Position numbers and translations under genes: made by a program. This document shows positions 7,530-15,773 of a stretch of DNA of 25,983 nt, in pieces (positions within the stretch are counted from its first letter, which is position 1; every line of letters begins with the position of its first letter). This stretch comes from Methanomicrobiales archaeon (lineage in GTDB: Archaea > Halobacteriota > Methanomicrobia > Methanomicrobiales > Methanospirillaceae): assembly GCA_022841205.1 (NCBI GenBank), contig JALHCK010000022.1:1-25983 (forward strand). The letters are read 5' to 3'. Under the pieces are notes generated by a model, which did no database searches, had not been told where the DNA came from, and saw only the letters and a program-made list of their open reading frames with translations.

Positions 7530-7592
7530 AACGGGAGCCCTGGTAAAAGGGAATGGTGCCGGAAAGGGGAGGAGGGGGCTCCCTATCCCGTT
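7530..7592. repeat. Bulged inverted repeat between two operon genes
   Basis: aacgggagccc (7530-7540) pairs with gggctccctatcccgtt (7576-7592) through an 11-bp stem with a 4-nt bulge. The loop of about 35 nt is pyrimidine-rich on the minus-strand transcript. It fills most of the gap between the 167-residue and 61-residue genes and could set their relative expression. Confidence 0.4.
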
Positions 7593-7605
7593 GTCAGAGA
7601 ACGGC

Positions 7606-8109
7606 TCACGCCAGAGCGGGCACCGTGTCGGCCCAGGCTTCGATGACCGCAAGGATGCCGTCGTCGCTGTAGGAGGAGACGCGGATCTGGTCCCGGGTGA
7701 AGGTCACGTAGTAGGTCTCCCCGGAGGGGTCGTGACACCGCAGAGCGACAGAGTAGCTCTCCCGCTCCTGGTCGTTCACCGGGTCGCCACCCATTGCAGC
7801 GGTCATCTCGGCGTCGGCCAGGATCTCGCTCTTCATGGTTGCGAAGGCTGCGGTAGACGGTGCACGGACGGTCACGTATCCAACCGTCTTGGCGTCATCA
7901 TCTTCGTAGATGACACGGGCGTTGTAATACTCCCGGGTCTTGGTGACCGGGTCCATGGTTACACCGCCCACCTCGTATGAAGTGCACCCGAAGGGGTTGG
8001 TGCTGATGACGGCGGCCACTACCGTGTTGAGCGCAGCGGCATCTGCAAACGGGGTGGTGAGTTCACGAACGGCACTCTTGGTGACGCTCTGTTCAACAAA
8101 ATCTGCCAT
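7606..8109 (-). CDS. Conserved-looking 167-residue protein, unknown
   Basis: ATG 8109 with GGAG about 9 nt upstream. No signal peptide or membrane helix. The N-terminal part is helical (VTKSAVRELTTPFADAAALN) and contains a Cys (NPFGCTSYEVGG). The C-terminal half is beta-rich and ends in a helix, IEAWADTVPALA. The regular, repeat-free sequence and clean codon use mark it as a real gene. It heads a minus-strand operon with the two small membrane proteins. A virion or plasmid role is possible from this company but is not shown. Confidence 0.6.
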   Translation of the reverse strand: MADFVEQSVTKSAVRELTTPFADAAALNTVVAAVISTNPFGCTSYEVGGVTMDPVTKTREYYNARVIYEDDDAKTVGYVTVRAPSTAAFATMKSEILADAEMTAAMGGDPVNDQERESYSVALRCHDPSGETYYVTFTRDQIRVSSYSDDGILAVIEAWADTVPALA

Positions 8110-8418
8110 GATTGATGCTCCTGCCCTTGATTGAGGGCTGTGAGCAGGTGGGGTGGAGGATGGTGATAAAGTTTGAGGGGGGTAGGGGAACGGAGCGAGA
8201 ATTAATTAGGAAATGTAAAAGGGAGTGATTTGAAGAAGAATGAAATTACTGATTCTTGCGGTTGGGTTTAATTAAAAGGCTGCAACATCAATGACACCAC
8301 ATATCGTACCATTCGATCTTCATTGGTAGAATCATTTGAATGGTGATGGGCTCATTTCGGAAGGTAGGAGTAAAATTACAGGAAAATTTATGTCAATTCA
8401 ATCGAAAGGACACATTAT
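8110..8418. other. Intergenic region between divergent genes
   Basis: About 310 nt between the head of the minus-strand operon (8109) and the ribosome site of the phospholipase-D-like gene. It should hold both promoters. A possible minus-strand TATA-like ctttatc lies around 8164-8172 but is weak. No gene, strong repeat or RNA structure is seen. Confidence 0.4.
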
Positions 8419-8981
8419 ATGATTCAATTTTTATAAACAACAGCTGCATCTGCTGAATTAAGGAAATTAATCGTTAGCTCGCGGGATAGGTTGTATCTTA
8501 TCAGCCCATATCTCCAAATTTCAAAGAATCTAAAACTTCTCATTCAACAGGTCGAAAACAGTAACCCATCTATTAGTATTAAGATTGTCAGCCGGAAAGA
8601 CAAAATCAACGCTGATGATATGAGTTTTCTCCAGAACTTAAAAAATGTGAATGTTTCCGCATTGGACAATTTACACGCGAAATGCTATCTCAACGAAAAA
8701 ACGGCAATAATCACTTCAATGAACTTGTATCAATACTCTCAAGAGAATAACTGGGAAATGGGAATAAAAATTGAAAAAGATGAAGAACCCACCCTTTACC
8801 AAGAAATTTTCGAATATGTTGAATCAATCTTGGCAGCGAGTGAAAAATACCAAATAACGAAGGTAGATACCCCACAACCCAAAAAAGAAGCTGTTCCTTC
8901 TAAGCCACAACCCAAACCGACTGTGAAGGAAGTCCCGCAAAGAGCGAACCAGGGATATTGTATTCGGTGCCATGCTACAAT
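8419..8981 (+). pseudogene. Phospholipase-D-like protein with zinc ribbon, 5' part (nonsense mutation and IS21 insertion)
   Basis: ATG 8419 has AAAGGA about 9 nt upstream and reads MIQFL, then TAA (8434-8436), then on in the same frame as TTAASAELRKLIVSSRDRLY and the rest. The body is an archaeal PLD-like domain: 'LISPYLQI', then 'HAKCYLNEKTAIITSMNL', the single HxK motif with its usual Ser-Met-Asn-Leu. A linker of Pro/Lys leads to a first zinc-knuckle half, GYCIRCHATI, where the IS21 element starts. The rest of the ribbon lies at 11140-11279. A TTG at 8491 could restart translation of a shortened product. Such proteins are nucleic-acid or lipid hydrolase relatives of uncertain role. Confidence 0.8.
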
Positions 8982-9012
8982 TGTCAACGGCGGCGTAGCT
9001 TTGTGCACTTTC

Positions 9013-9031
9013 GGCGGTCTAAAAGTGTACA
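9013..9031 (+). repeat. IS21 sub-terminal transposase-binding repeat, left end
   Basis: ggcggtctaaaagtgtaca at 9013-9031 matches the inverted copies at the right end. Multiple copies of one motif inside each end are the usual IstA binding sites of IS21 elements. Confidence 0.65.
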
Positions 9032-9039
9032 CCTGCTAA

Positions 9040-9061
9040 CCCTCAAGGACGTACTTGAGGG
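9040..9061 (+). promoter_or_regulatory. Hairpin covering the istA ribosome site
   Basis: CCCTCAAG (9040-9047) pairs perfectly with CTTGAGGG (9054-9061) around a 6-nt loop. The 3' arm contains the GAGGGG Shine-Dalgarno sequence (9057-9062) for the ATG at 9070. If folded, the stem would hide the ribosome site and lower transposase synthesis, a common way for insertion sequences to limit read-through expression. Confidence 0.45.
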
Positions 9062-9085
9062 GCGTAGCAATGTTCACTGTGCGAC

Positions 9086-10294
9086 TTGCATCATCAGGGG
9101 CTGAACATCAGCCAGATCGCCCGGGAAACTGGGTACCATCGAAACACCGTGCGAAAATATCTTACCGCCCAAACTATGCCGGCATCGGCTTCCCGCCGAC
9201 CACAACCCGGTAAACTCGATCCCTACAAGAGCTACATCCAGAACCGTATTGCCGAATACCCCTTGACCGCCGCCCGGATCTTCCGTGAGATTCAAGAGAT
9301 GGGATTTGACGGGCAGTATACTATCGTCAAAGACTATATCCGGGAGATCCGGTCACCCACGAGTGTTCCGGCGGTTTACCGGTATGAGACCAAACCCGGC
9401 GTCCAGGCACAGGTGGACTGGGGCGAGTGCGGCCATCTTGAGGTCGATGGACGGCAGAGAAACCTGTACTGCTTCAGCATGATCCTCGGCTATTCCCGAA
9501 TGCGGTATGTGGTCTTCACCCTCTCCACGGATACCCCCACCCTCATCCAGTGCCACCTCGATGCCTTCGACTACTTCGGCGGGTACACCGAGGAGATCCT
9601 GTATGACAACATCAAGACAGTGATCCTCAAACGGGCGCTCCGCGCCCGGGATCACCGATGGAACCCGAAGTTCGAGGACTTCTTCACGCATCATGGGTTC
9701 ATTCCCCGACCCTGCAAACCCTACTGTCCCCAGACCAAAGGAAAGATCGAAAACACCATCGGTTACGTGAAACGTGACTTCCTCCTCGGAGGAACCTTTT
9801 CATCGCTTGACGATATGAACCGGCAGGTTCGGCAGTGGTGCAACCGGGTCAACGCCGAAATTCACGGCACCACCCACGAGATCCCGGTCGATCGCCTGCG
9901 TCAGGAAAATCTCAAGTCCCTGATCGGGATCCCGCCCTACCTGCTCCGACGTGAGGAACACCGGAAGATCTCGCGCGAAGCGTACCTCTCTTATCGTGGC
10001 AATCGCTACTCGGTACCGCACCGATACGCCGGGAGAGAGGCTATTCTTGAGATCCAGGGCGATCAGATGACCATCAGGGTTGGCACTGAGACCGTCTGCT
10101 CGCATACCGTCGTTCCCGGGCATACCAGGATCATCCGGGAGGGGGAACACTTCTCCGGCCTTCTTGCCGAGGCCATGCGGTGCAATACGCAATCAGGAGC
10201 GGCCTCACGGCCGCTCTTTCGGCTGATCGGGCCTGAGGTCGAACACCGACCTCTCTCGGTCTATGAGGGGCTCTCAGGGGAGGTGCGGCCATGA
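9086..10294 (+). CDS. istA: IS21 transposase IstA (N-terminus probably frameshifted)
   Basis: A DDE integrase that cuts and joins the element ends. From TTG 9086 it has 402 residues: a helix-turn-helix (residues about 6-26), then a catalytic core with Asp111 (VDWGE), Asp174 (ILYDN) and Glu222 (KGKIEN), and a C-terminal beta domain. The best ribosome site and ATG (9070) lie upstream in another frame, reading MFTVR before the shift. IstA proteins usually begin with a dozen or more residues ending R-D-L, and adding 2 nt near 9084 would join MFTVR to (D)LHHQG. So either the gene is mutated or it starts at TTG. It overlaps istB by ATGA. Confidence 0.9.
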   Translation: MHHQGLNISQIARETGYHRNTVRKYLTAQTMPASASRRPQPGKLDPYKSYIQNRIAEYPLTAARIFREIQEMGFDGQYTIVKDYIREIRSPTSVPAVYRYETKPGVQAQVDWGECGHLEVDGRQRNLYCFSMILGYSRMRYVVFTLSTDTPTLIQCHLDAFDYFGGYTEEILYDNIKTVILKRALRARDHRWNPKFEDFFTHHGFIPRPCKPYCPQTKGKIENTIGYVKRDFLLGGTFSSLDDMNRQVRQWCNRVNAEIHGTTHEIPVDRLRQENLKSLIGIPPYLLRREEHRKISREAYLSYRGNRYSVPHRYAGREAILEIQGDQMTIRVGTETVCSHTVVPGHTRIIREGEHFSGLLAEAMRCNTQSGAASRPLFRLIGPEVEHRPLSVYEGLSGEVRP

Positions 10295-11064
10295 GCGCTC
10301 TGATCTACGAGCGGGTGCATGAGAACCTGAACCGTCTGAAGTTGACGACGTTCGAGGTGCTCCTGGATAACTATCTCGAGATCGCTGCAAAGGAGGAACG
10401 ATCGACTCTGGAAGTTCTTGACTATCTCCTGGATCAGGAGGTGAAGAGCAAGGAAGAACGCGCTCGTGAGTTCCGGATGCGGTTGGCCGCGTTTCCAATG
10501 GAGAAGCGGCTCGATGACTTTGATGCCAGTTTTCAACCGTCACTGGATCCGGCAGTGATCCGGGATCTGGCGTCGCTACGATTTGTTCATCATGCGGAAA
10601 ATGTTGTCTTTTTAGGGCCGCCGGGAGTGGGGAAAACCCATCTTGCCCTGGCTCTCGGCCATGAGGCGGTGAAGCAGGGATTCCGGGTCTATTATGCAAA
10701 TGCATCCAGCCTCATCGAGCGATTGATGAAAGCAAACCGGGAGAACAAACTCGAAGAGCGGATCAAGGCGCTCACGAAGTTTCATCTCCTGATCATCGAT
10801 GAGATGGGGTATCTGCCCTTCAACAGCGAGGGAGCTCATTGCTTCTTCAGCCTGATCTCCCGGCGGTACGAGAAGTCATCGACGATCTTCACTTCGAACA
10901 AGTCGTATGGCGAGTGGGGGGAGATCTTCGGTGATCATGTGATCGCCGCGGCAGTGCTGGATAGGATTCTCCACCACTGCACGACGGTGAATATCAAAGG
11001 GGACAGTTACCGCCTGAAGGAGCGGCGGAAACAGGGGCTCTTTGCGCACACGCTTCCGGGGTGA
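10291..11064 (+). CDS. istB: IS21 helper ATPase IstB
   Basis: A 257-residue AAA+ ATPase related to DnaC that assists IstA in target capture. Walker A is GPPGVGKTH (residues 109-117) and Walker B is LLIIDE (Asp170, Glu171). Length and N-terminal helical region match the family. The start ATG shares four bases (ATGA) with the istA stop, so translation is coupled. The frame is intact. Confidence 0.95.
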   Translation: MSALIYERVHENLNRLKLTTFEVLLDNYLEIAAKEERSTLEVLDYLLDQEVKSKEERAREFRMRLAAFPMEKRLDDFDASFQPSLDPAVIRDLASLRFVHHAENVVFLGPPGVGKTHLALALGHEAVKQGFRVYYANASSLIERLMKANRENKLEERIKALTKFHLLIIDEMGYLPFNSEGAHCFFSLISRRYEKSSTIFTSNKSYGEWGEIFGDHVIAAAVLDRILHHCTTVNIKGDSYRLKERRKQGLFAHTLPG

Positions 11065-11088
11065 GAGGGATAGATTTATGCGCCCAGG

Positions 11089-11132
11089 TGTACACTTTTA
11101 TTCCGCCAGAATCTGTACACTTTTACACCGCC
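11089..11132 (-). repeat. IS21 sub-terminal repeats, right end (two copies)
   Basis: Two inverted copies of the 19-nt motif, at 11089-11107 and 11114-11132, differ only in the spacer between GGCGG and TAAAAGTGTACA-like parts. Together with the left copy they mark the element as one unit. Confidence 0.65.
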
Positions 11133-11139
11133 ATTGACA

Positions 11140-11279
11140 ATTCGATATGGGCAAAATTTTCAGATCCGGAGTATAAAGAAAAATATTGTCATGCATGTGG
11201 TAATCCAGTGCCGCCCAAGGAAAGACCAATTACCTACGAGAAACCAATCTGTTACCCTTGTTTTAAGAAAATCAATTGA
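11140..11279 (+). pseudogene. 3' remnant of the PLD-like gene: zinc-ribbon C-terminus
   Basis: After the IS right end the frame reads NSIWAKFSDPEYKEKYCHAC, then a basic Pro-rich turn and a second Cys pair (CYPC), ending at TGA 11277-11279. 'WAKFSDPxYxEKYCHACG' is the usual ending of archaeal PLD-like zinc-ribbon proteins whose first half (CIRC) stands at 8958-8981. Comparing the two halves with that pattern, about 15 codons containing one Cys pair are missing at the insertion point. An open frame running in from the IS end is not a real start. Confidence 0.8.
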
Positions 11280-11369
11280 TATCCCCTTTTTGATGCTTGA
11301 AACCAATTATTTTTATCCTTGCCAATCTTTCGAAAGTTGAATAACTCTCATCATATTTTTTTCTCAATT

Positions 11370-11405
11370 TTCCACCTACACACTCCCCACAAACACTGCT
11401 GCCTT
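11370..11405 (+). repeat. 36-nt direct repeat, left copy, flanking the restriction cassette
   Basis: ttccacctacacactccccacaaacactgctgcctt-like sequence matches 16401-16436 at 32 of 36 positions in the same orientation. On the minus strand it can be read as KAAVFVG followed soon by a stop, the same peptide that ends the 263-residue protein at 16395. It is thus either a worn 3' end of a related gene or a recombination site. Confidence 0.6.
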
Positions 11406-11434
11406 ATCCATCACCCGGCATGTATTGTATCCAT

Positions 11435-11456
11435 CCTCTTCTCCAAAGAGAAGAGG
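11435..11456. repeat. Perfect 9-bp palindrome upstream of the restriction gene
   Basis: CCTCTTCTC (11435-11443) and GAGAAGAGG (11448-11456) flank CAAA. It ends 55 nt before the start of the Type IIG gene and could be an operator or an RNA hairpin in its leader. Confidence 0.5.
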
Positions 11457-11511
11457 TATCGAATGATTCTTCACTCCTCACGCCATGAAATTTACATATT
11501 AAGGCGTTCGC

Positions 11512-14500
11512 ATGGAGGCATCATCACAGGTCCCGGAGGCGATTCTCAAACTCGTCGAGAGATATGAATTTCACCAGGTTATGTATAAAAAAGGTGAATA
11601 CAACGAGACACGACTGCGTAGGGAGTTTCTCGATCCATTCTTTAAGACACTCGGGTGGGATGTTGATAATACAAAGAGCTACTCGGAACTCTACAAAGAA
11701 GTTACACACGAAGACCCGATTCGAATTCGGGGATCCACAGAATTTATCGATTACTCCTTCCGGATCGGGGGCTCCCGGAAATTTATCGTAGAAGCAAAGA
11801 AACCGGCAGTAAATATCAAGGATGACGCCGGTCCCGCTCTCCAGATCCGCCGGTACGCCTGGAATGCCCGCCTCCCACTCTCCATCCTGACCGACTTCGA
11901 GGAGTTTGCGGTTTACGACTGCACCAAGAAGCCGATGCCGGGTGATTCTGCCTCCACTGCCAGGATCGCCTATTTCACCTACAAAGAGTATCCCGAGAGG
12001 TGGAACTGGATCGCCTCTATCTTCTCCCAGGAGTGCATCCTGCAAGGCTCCTTTGACAGGTTTGCCACTGAAACGAAGGGAAAGAAAGGGACCGCCACTG
12101 TCGATGAAGCCATCCTCGCTGATATCGAGGAATGGAGGGATGTGCTTGCGAAGAACATCGCGCTCCGGAATGCGACTCTCTCCGTCGATGAGTTGAACGT
12201 TGCGGTCCAGAAAACCATCGACCGCATCCTCTTCCTCCGCATCTGCGAGGATAGGGGCATCGAGGAGTATGGGTGCCTCCAGAAGTTACTCGAAGGACAG
12301 GAAATATACCCGCATCTTGTGACGTTGTTCCACAGGGCTGACACCCGCTACAATTCCGGGCTCTTTCACTTTAATGCAGAATCCGGGTGGGACGAGATGC
12401 CGGATAGCCTCACTCCCGGTCTCACCATCGACGATGCGGTCCTGAAGAAGATCATCAAGCGGCTGTATTACCCTGAGAGCCCCTACGAGTTCTCGGTCAT
12501 CTCCCCGGTCATCCTCGGCCAAGTCTACGAGCAGTTCCTTGGGAAAGTAATCCGGCTCACCGCCGGCCACCAGGCAAAGGTCGAGTACAAGCCGGAGGTG
12601 AAGAAGGCCGGCGGAGTCTATTACACCCCGCAGTACATCGTGGACTACATTGTCAATCACACGGTCGGAGAGCTGGTGAAGGACAAGACACCCCGCGAGG
12701 TTGCGAAGATCCGGGTCCTCGACCCTGCCTGCGGGTCGGGGTCGTTTCTCATCGGGGCGTACCAGTTCCTCCTCGACTGGCACCTGAGTTGGTACATCCA
12801 CAACCTAGTGCCGGTCATCGTCGACAAGTCCATGACCTCGCCCGAAGTTCAAGCACTCTTGCCCGAGCCTGTCCCGAAAACAGGGAAGAAGAAATCCGCA
12901 GGGGATACTTCCCTCCCCATCTACAAAACGGCAAACGGGAGCACGTCCCGGGTACGGAGCGACTGGAAACTGACGATTGCCGAGCGGAAGCGGATCCTGC
13001 TGAACAACATCTACGGCGTGGACATCGATACCCAGGCCGTTGAGGTGACCAAGCTCTCGCTGCTTCTGAAGGTGCTCGAGGAGGAGAGCCAGGAGAACGT
13101 CTCGAAGCAGCTCAAGCTCTTCGAGGAGCGGGCGCTGCCGAGTCTCCACCAAAATATCAAATGTGGGAACTCACTGATCGGGACTGATATTTACAGTGAT
13201 GTGCAGTTTGCTGCTGATCCGGAGTCAGTGAAGCGAATCAATGCGTTCGACTGGGACCGGGAGTTCCTGGAGATCATGCAGAGGGGTGGGTTCGATGCGG
13301 TAATCGGGAATCCGCCGTATGTGCGGCAGGAGTCAATTAAGGAGCAGAAGGGATATTTCCAGACACACTATGCGACCTATCAAGGTACTGCCGATCTCTA
13401 CGTGTATTTCATTGAGAAGGGCATCTCCTTACTCCGCAAAGGAGGACTCTTCTCTTACATCGTCGCCAACAAGTGGATGCGGGCAAATTATGGAAAGCCG
13501 CTGCGGTCCTGGCTGAAAGGGAAATACATTGAAGAAATCGTCGACTTTGGAGATCTCCCTGTATTTACGACCGCCACGACCTACCCCTGTATTATCCGGG
13601 TGAAGAATGATGGGCCGGGAACCTCTTTCCACGCGGTATCCGTTGAAAATCTCTCATTTACAAATTTGAGCGATTACGTGTCACAATATAGCCATGCTAT
13701 CGAGATAAAAAATCTTGATGAGAGTGGATGGACTCTGACAGATCCGAAATCCCAGGGATTATTAAAGAAGATACAAAAAGCCGGCAATCCTCTCGGAGAT
13801 TATGTAGGGGGAAAAATTTTCCGGGGGATACTAACCGGTTTAAACAAGGCATTTATCATCGATCAAGCAACGCGTGGAAAATTGATATGCGAAGATCCGA
13901 GTAGTGCAGAAATAATTAAACCCTTTTTAGTGGGAAAGGACGTTAAACGCTATCAATCATCTGATAATAAGGGAAAATATCTGATATTCACTCGACATGG
14001 GATTGACATTTCAAAATATCCCGCCATTTTGGAACACTTAAAGCAATTTAAAAAAGAATTGATGCCAAAGCCCAAAGATTTTGTAGGGGATTCATGGCCG
14101 GGACGAAAACCTGGGGCATATGAGTGGTATGAAATTCAGGATACTATCGATTATTATCAAGAATTTGAAAAACCAAAAATATTCTTCCCTGATATTGCAG
14201 TTAAACCGAATTTCACACTTGATGATTCAGGATTTTTTAGCGCAAATACCTGTTATATGATAATTGTAAGGGATCTCTATCTTTTAGGCCTTTTAAATTC
14301 AAATTTATACTTATACTACTACCAAAAGAAATTATCACTCATCAGAGGTGGTTATCTCAGGTTTTTTTCACAATTTGTTGAACAAATCCCCATCCGCACC
14401 ATCAACCTTTCCGACCCTTTCGACAAGGCCCGCCACGATAAAATGATCGCCCTCGTCGAGAGGATGCTTGCCCTTCACAGGCAGAAGGCCGACGTGAAGA

Positions 14501-14628
14501 CCGATCACGAGAAGACCCTTATCGAGCGGCAGATCGAGGCCACTGACACGCAGATCGATGCCCTGGTGTATGAGCTGTACGGGCTGACGGAAGTGGAGAT
14601 TAGGATCGTGGAGGGGGCGGGGAAATGA
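11512..14628 (+). CDS. Type IIG restriction-modification enzyme (endonuclease fused to N6-adenine methyltransferase)
   Basis: 1038 residues from ATG 11512. It both cuts and methylates one DNA sequence, defending against foreign DNA. The N-terminal nuclease domain has a PD-(D/E)XK pattern with Asp80 and Glu94-Ala-Lys96. A helical linker follows. The methyltransferase core has motif I, DPACGSGSF (404-412, SAM binding), and motif IV, NPPY (600-603, catalytic, adenine-type). The last third (from about 770, 'GKIFRGILTGLNKAF') is a TaqI/Eco57I-like target-recognition domain and is locally AT-rich (13,640-14,380), as often seen where specificity domains have been swapped. Length fits the family. The RhuM gene starts inside its stop (ATGA). 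Confidence 0.9.
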   Translation: MEASSQVPEAILKLVERYEFHQVMYKKGEYNETRLRREFLDPFFKTLGWDVDNTKSYSELYKEVTHEDPIRIRGSTEFIDYSFRIGGSRKFIVEAKKPAVNIKDDAGPALQIRRYAWNARLPLSILTDFEEFAVYDCTKKPMPGDSASTARIAYFTYKEYPERWNWIASIFSQECILQGSFDRFATETKGKKGTATVDEAILADIEEWRDVLAKNIALRNATLSVDELNVAVQKTIDRILFLRICEDRGIEEYGCLQKLLEGQEIYPHLVTLFHRADTRYNSGLFHFNAESGWDEMPDSLTPGLTIDDAVLKKIIKRLYYPESPYEFSVISPVILGQVYEQFLGKVIRLTAGHQAKVEYKPEVKKAGGVYYTPQYIVDYIVNHTVGELVKDKTPREVAKIRVLDPACGSGSFLIGAYQFLLDWHLSWYIHNLVPVIVDKSMTSPEVQALLPEPVPKTGKKKSAGDTSLPIYKTANGSTSRVRSDWKLTIAERKRILLNNIYGVDIDTQAVEVTKLSLLLKVLEEESQENVSKQLKLFEERALPSLHQNIKCGNSLIGTDIYSDVQFAADPESVKRINAFDWDREFLEIMQRGGFDAVIGNPPYVRQESIKEQKGYFQTHYATYQGTADLYVYFIEKGISLLRKGGLFSYIVANKWMRANYGKPLRSWLKGKYIEEIVDFGDLPVFTTATTYPCIIRVKNDGPGTSFHAVSVENLSFTNLSDYVSQYSHAIEIKNLDESGWTLTDPKSQGLLKKIQKAGNPLGDYVGGKIFRGILTGLNKAFIIDQATRGKLICEDPSSAEIIKPFLVGKDVKRYQSSDNKGKYLIFTRHGIDISKYPAILEHLKQFKKELMPKPKDFVGDSWPGRKPGAYEWYEIQDTIDYYQEFEKPKIFFPDIAVKPNFTLDDSGFFSANTCYMIIVRDLYLLGLLNSNLYLYYYQKKLSLIRGGYLRFFSQFVEQIPIRTINLSDPFDKARHDKMIALVERMLALHRQKADVKTDHEKTLIERQIEATDTQIDALVYELYGLTEVEIRIVEGAGK

Positions 14629-15662
14629 AGAGAGAGAGCACGCCTCCGGTCCCGGTCACAGAGTCCCGGATCCTGTTCTACCAGTCGGAAGACGGGACCA
14701 GCCGGATCGAGGTCAGGCTCGAGGAAGGGACCGTCTGGCTCCCCCAGGTATTGATCGCGGAGCTGTACCAGACAACAAAGCAGAACATCAGCCTTCACAT
14801 CCGGAACATCTTCGACGAGAGTGAGTTGCAGCCGGATGCAACTGTCAAGGAATACTTGACAGTTCAACATGAAGGATCGCGGGCTGTCCAGCGCAGAGTG
14901 GCGTATTACAACCTCGACATGATCCTCGCCATCGGCTACCGGGTCCGTTCCCACCGGGGGACCCAGTTCCGGGTATGGGCGACCGAACGGCTGCGTGAGT
15001 ATCTGGTCAAGGGATTTGTCCTGGACGACATCAGGTTGAAAGAAGGCAGGAGCATCGGTGCCGATTACTTCGACGAACTGCTCGAACGTATCCGGGACAT
15101 CCGGGCATCGGAGAAACGCTTCTACCAGAAGATACGTGACATCTACCGGCTCGCCATCGATTATGACCCGAGGGCAGACACCACCCTCGCGTTCTTCAAA
15201 ACCGTTCAGAACAAACTCCACTGGGCGATCACCGGTCACACTGCTGCTGAACTTATTGCTGATCGGGCAGACGCACGAAAACCGAACATGGGGCTCACGA
15301 GCTGGAAGGGTGCAAAAGTCCGAAAAGGGGATGTCACCGTCGCGAAAAATTACCTCAACGAGGAGGAGATACGGAACCTGAACCGCATCATCACAATGTA
15401 CCTCGATTATGCAGAGGTCCAGGCCGAACGCAGACAACCGATTTACATGAAGGATTGGGTCCAAAAACTTGACGCATTCCTTCAGTTCAACGAACGGGAG
15501 ATATTGACAGGGTCCGGCCAGGTCTCAATGGAAGTCGCAAAGAGGCTCGCGCTCGAAGAGTATGTGAAGTTTTCCCGGCGACGGATTACAGAGGACGATG
15601 AGGAGGCAGAAGCAGAGTTCGAAAGGACCGTGAAGGAATTAGAGAAGAAAGAGCAAGAATAA
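14625..15662 (+). CDS. rhuM: RhuM family protein
   Basis: 345 residues; the ATG shares four bases with the stop of the Type IIG gene, so both are translated from one message. The N-terminal part has the RhuM/Bro-like pattern: 'VRLEEGTVWLPQVLIAELYQTTKQNISLHI' (split by family usage into a DNA-binding-like wing), then 'YYNLDMILAIGYRVRSHRGTQFRVWATERL'. The rest is helical and charged. RhuM was named from a Salmonella pathogenicity island. Family members are common beside Type I and other restriction systems, but their role is unsettled. Here it is likely a regulator or added effector of the restriction enzyme. Confidence 0.88.
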   Translation: MKRESTPPVPVTESRILFYQSEDGTSRIEVRLEEGTVWLPQVLIAELYQTTKQNISLHIRNIFDESELQPDATVKEYLTVQHEGSRAVQRRVAYYNLDMILAIGYRVRSHRGTQFRVWATERLREYLVKGFVLDDIRLKEGRSIGADYFDELLERIRDIRASEKRFYQKIRDIYRLAIDYDPRADTTLAFFKTVQNKLHWAITGHTAAELIADRADARKPNMGLTSWKGAKVRKGDVTVAKNYLNEEEIRNLNRIITMYLDYAEVQAERRQPIYMKDWVQKLDAFLQFNEREILTGSGQVSMEVAKRLALEEYVKFSRRRITEDDEEAEAEFERTVKELEKKEQE

Positions 15663-15773
15663 CTTACCCCATGTTTCCCTCTTAATTTTACATCGTATAG
15701 AAAAAAGCGAGTCCCTTACAAAAATTAGTCAGGTTTTTCCTTGATTATTTCTTCAAGCTCCTTTTTTTATGTC

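Larger units (their letters stand above)
8982..11139 (+). mobile_element. Complete IS21-family insertion sequence (about 2.16 kb)
   Basis: The left end is TGTCAACGGCGGCGTA (from 8982). The right end read inward is TGTCAATGGCGGTGTA (from 11139), matching at 14 of 16 positions, with the TGT...ACA ends of this family. A 19-nt sub-terminal motif, GGCGG + TAAAAGTGTACA, occurs at 9013-9031 and inverted at 11089-11107 and 11114-11132, with a worn copy at 8989-9007. Inside lie istA and istB with a 4-nt stop/start overlap. It is inserted in a PLD-like gene. No clean target duplication is seen, and the host gene appears to lack roughly 15 codons at the site, so a small deletion accompanied or followed insertion. 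Confidence 0.88.

Noticed and set aside
8977..11142. ACAATT as a 6-bp target duplication of the IS21 element
   Set aside because: The sequence occurs at both borders (8977-8982, 11137-11142) but overlaps the conserved TGTCAA ends, so it would misalign the terminal repeats; likely chance.
14505..15464. 319-residue open frame on the minus strand
   Set aside because: Antisense to the Type IIG end and rhuM, both of which have clear family motifs; no start signal of its own.
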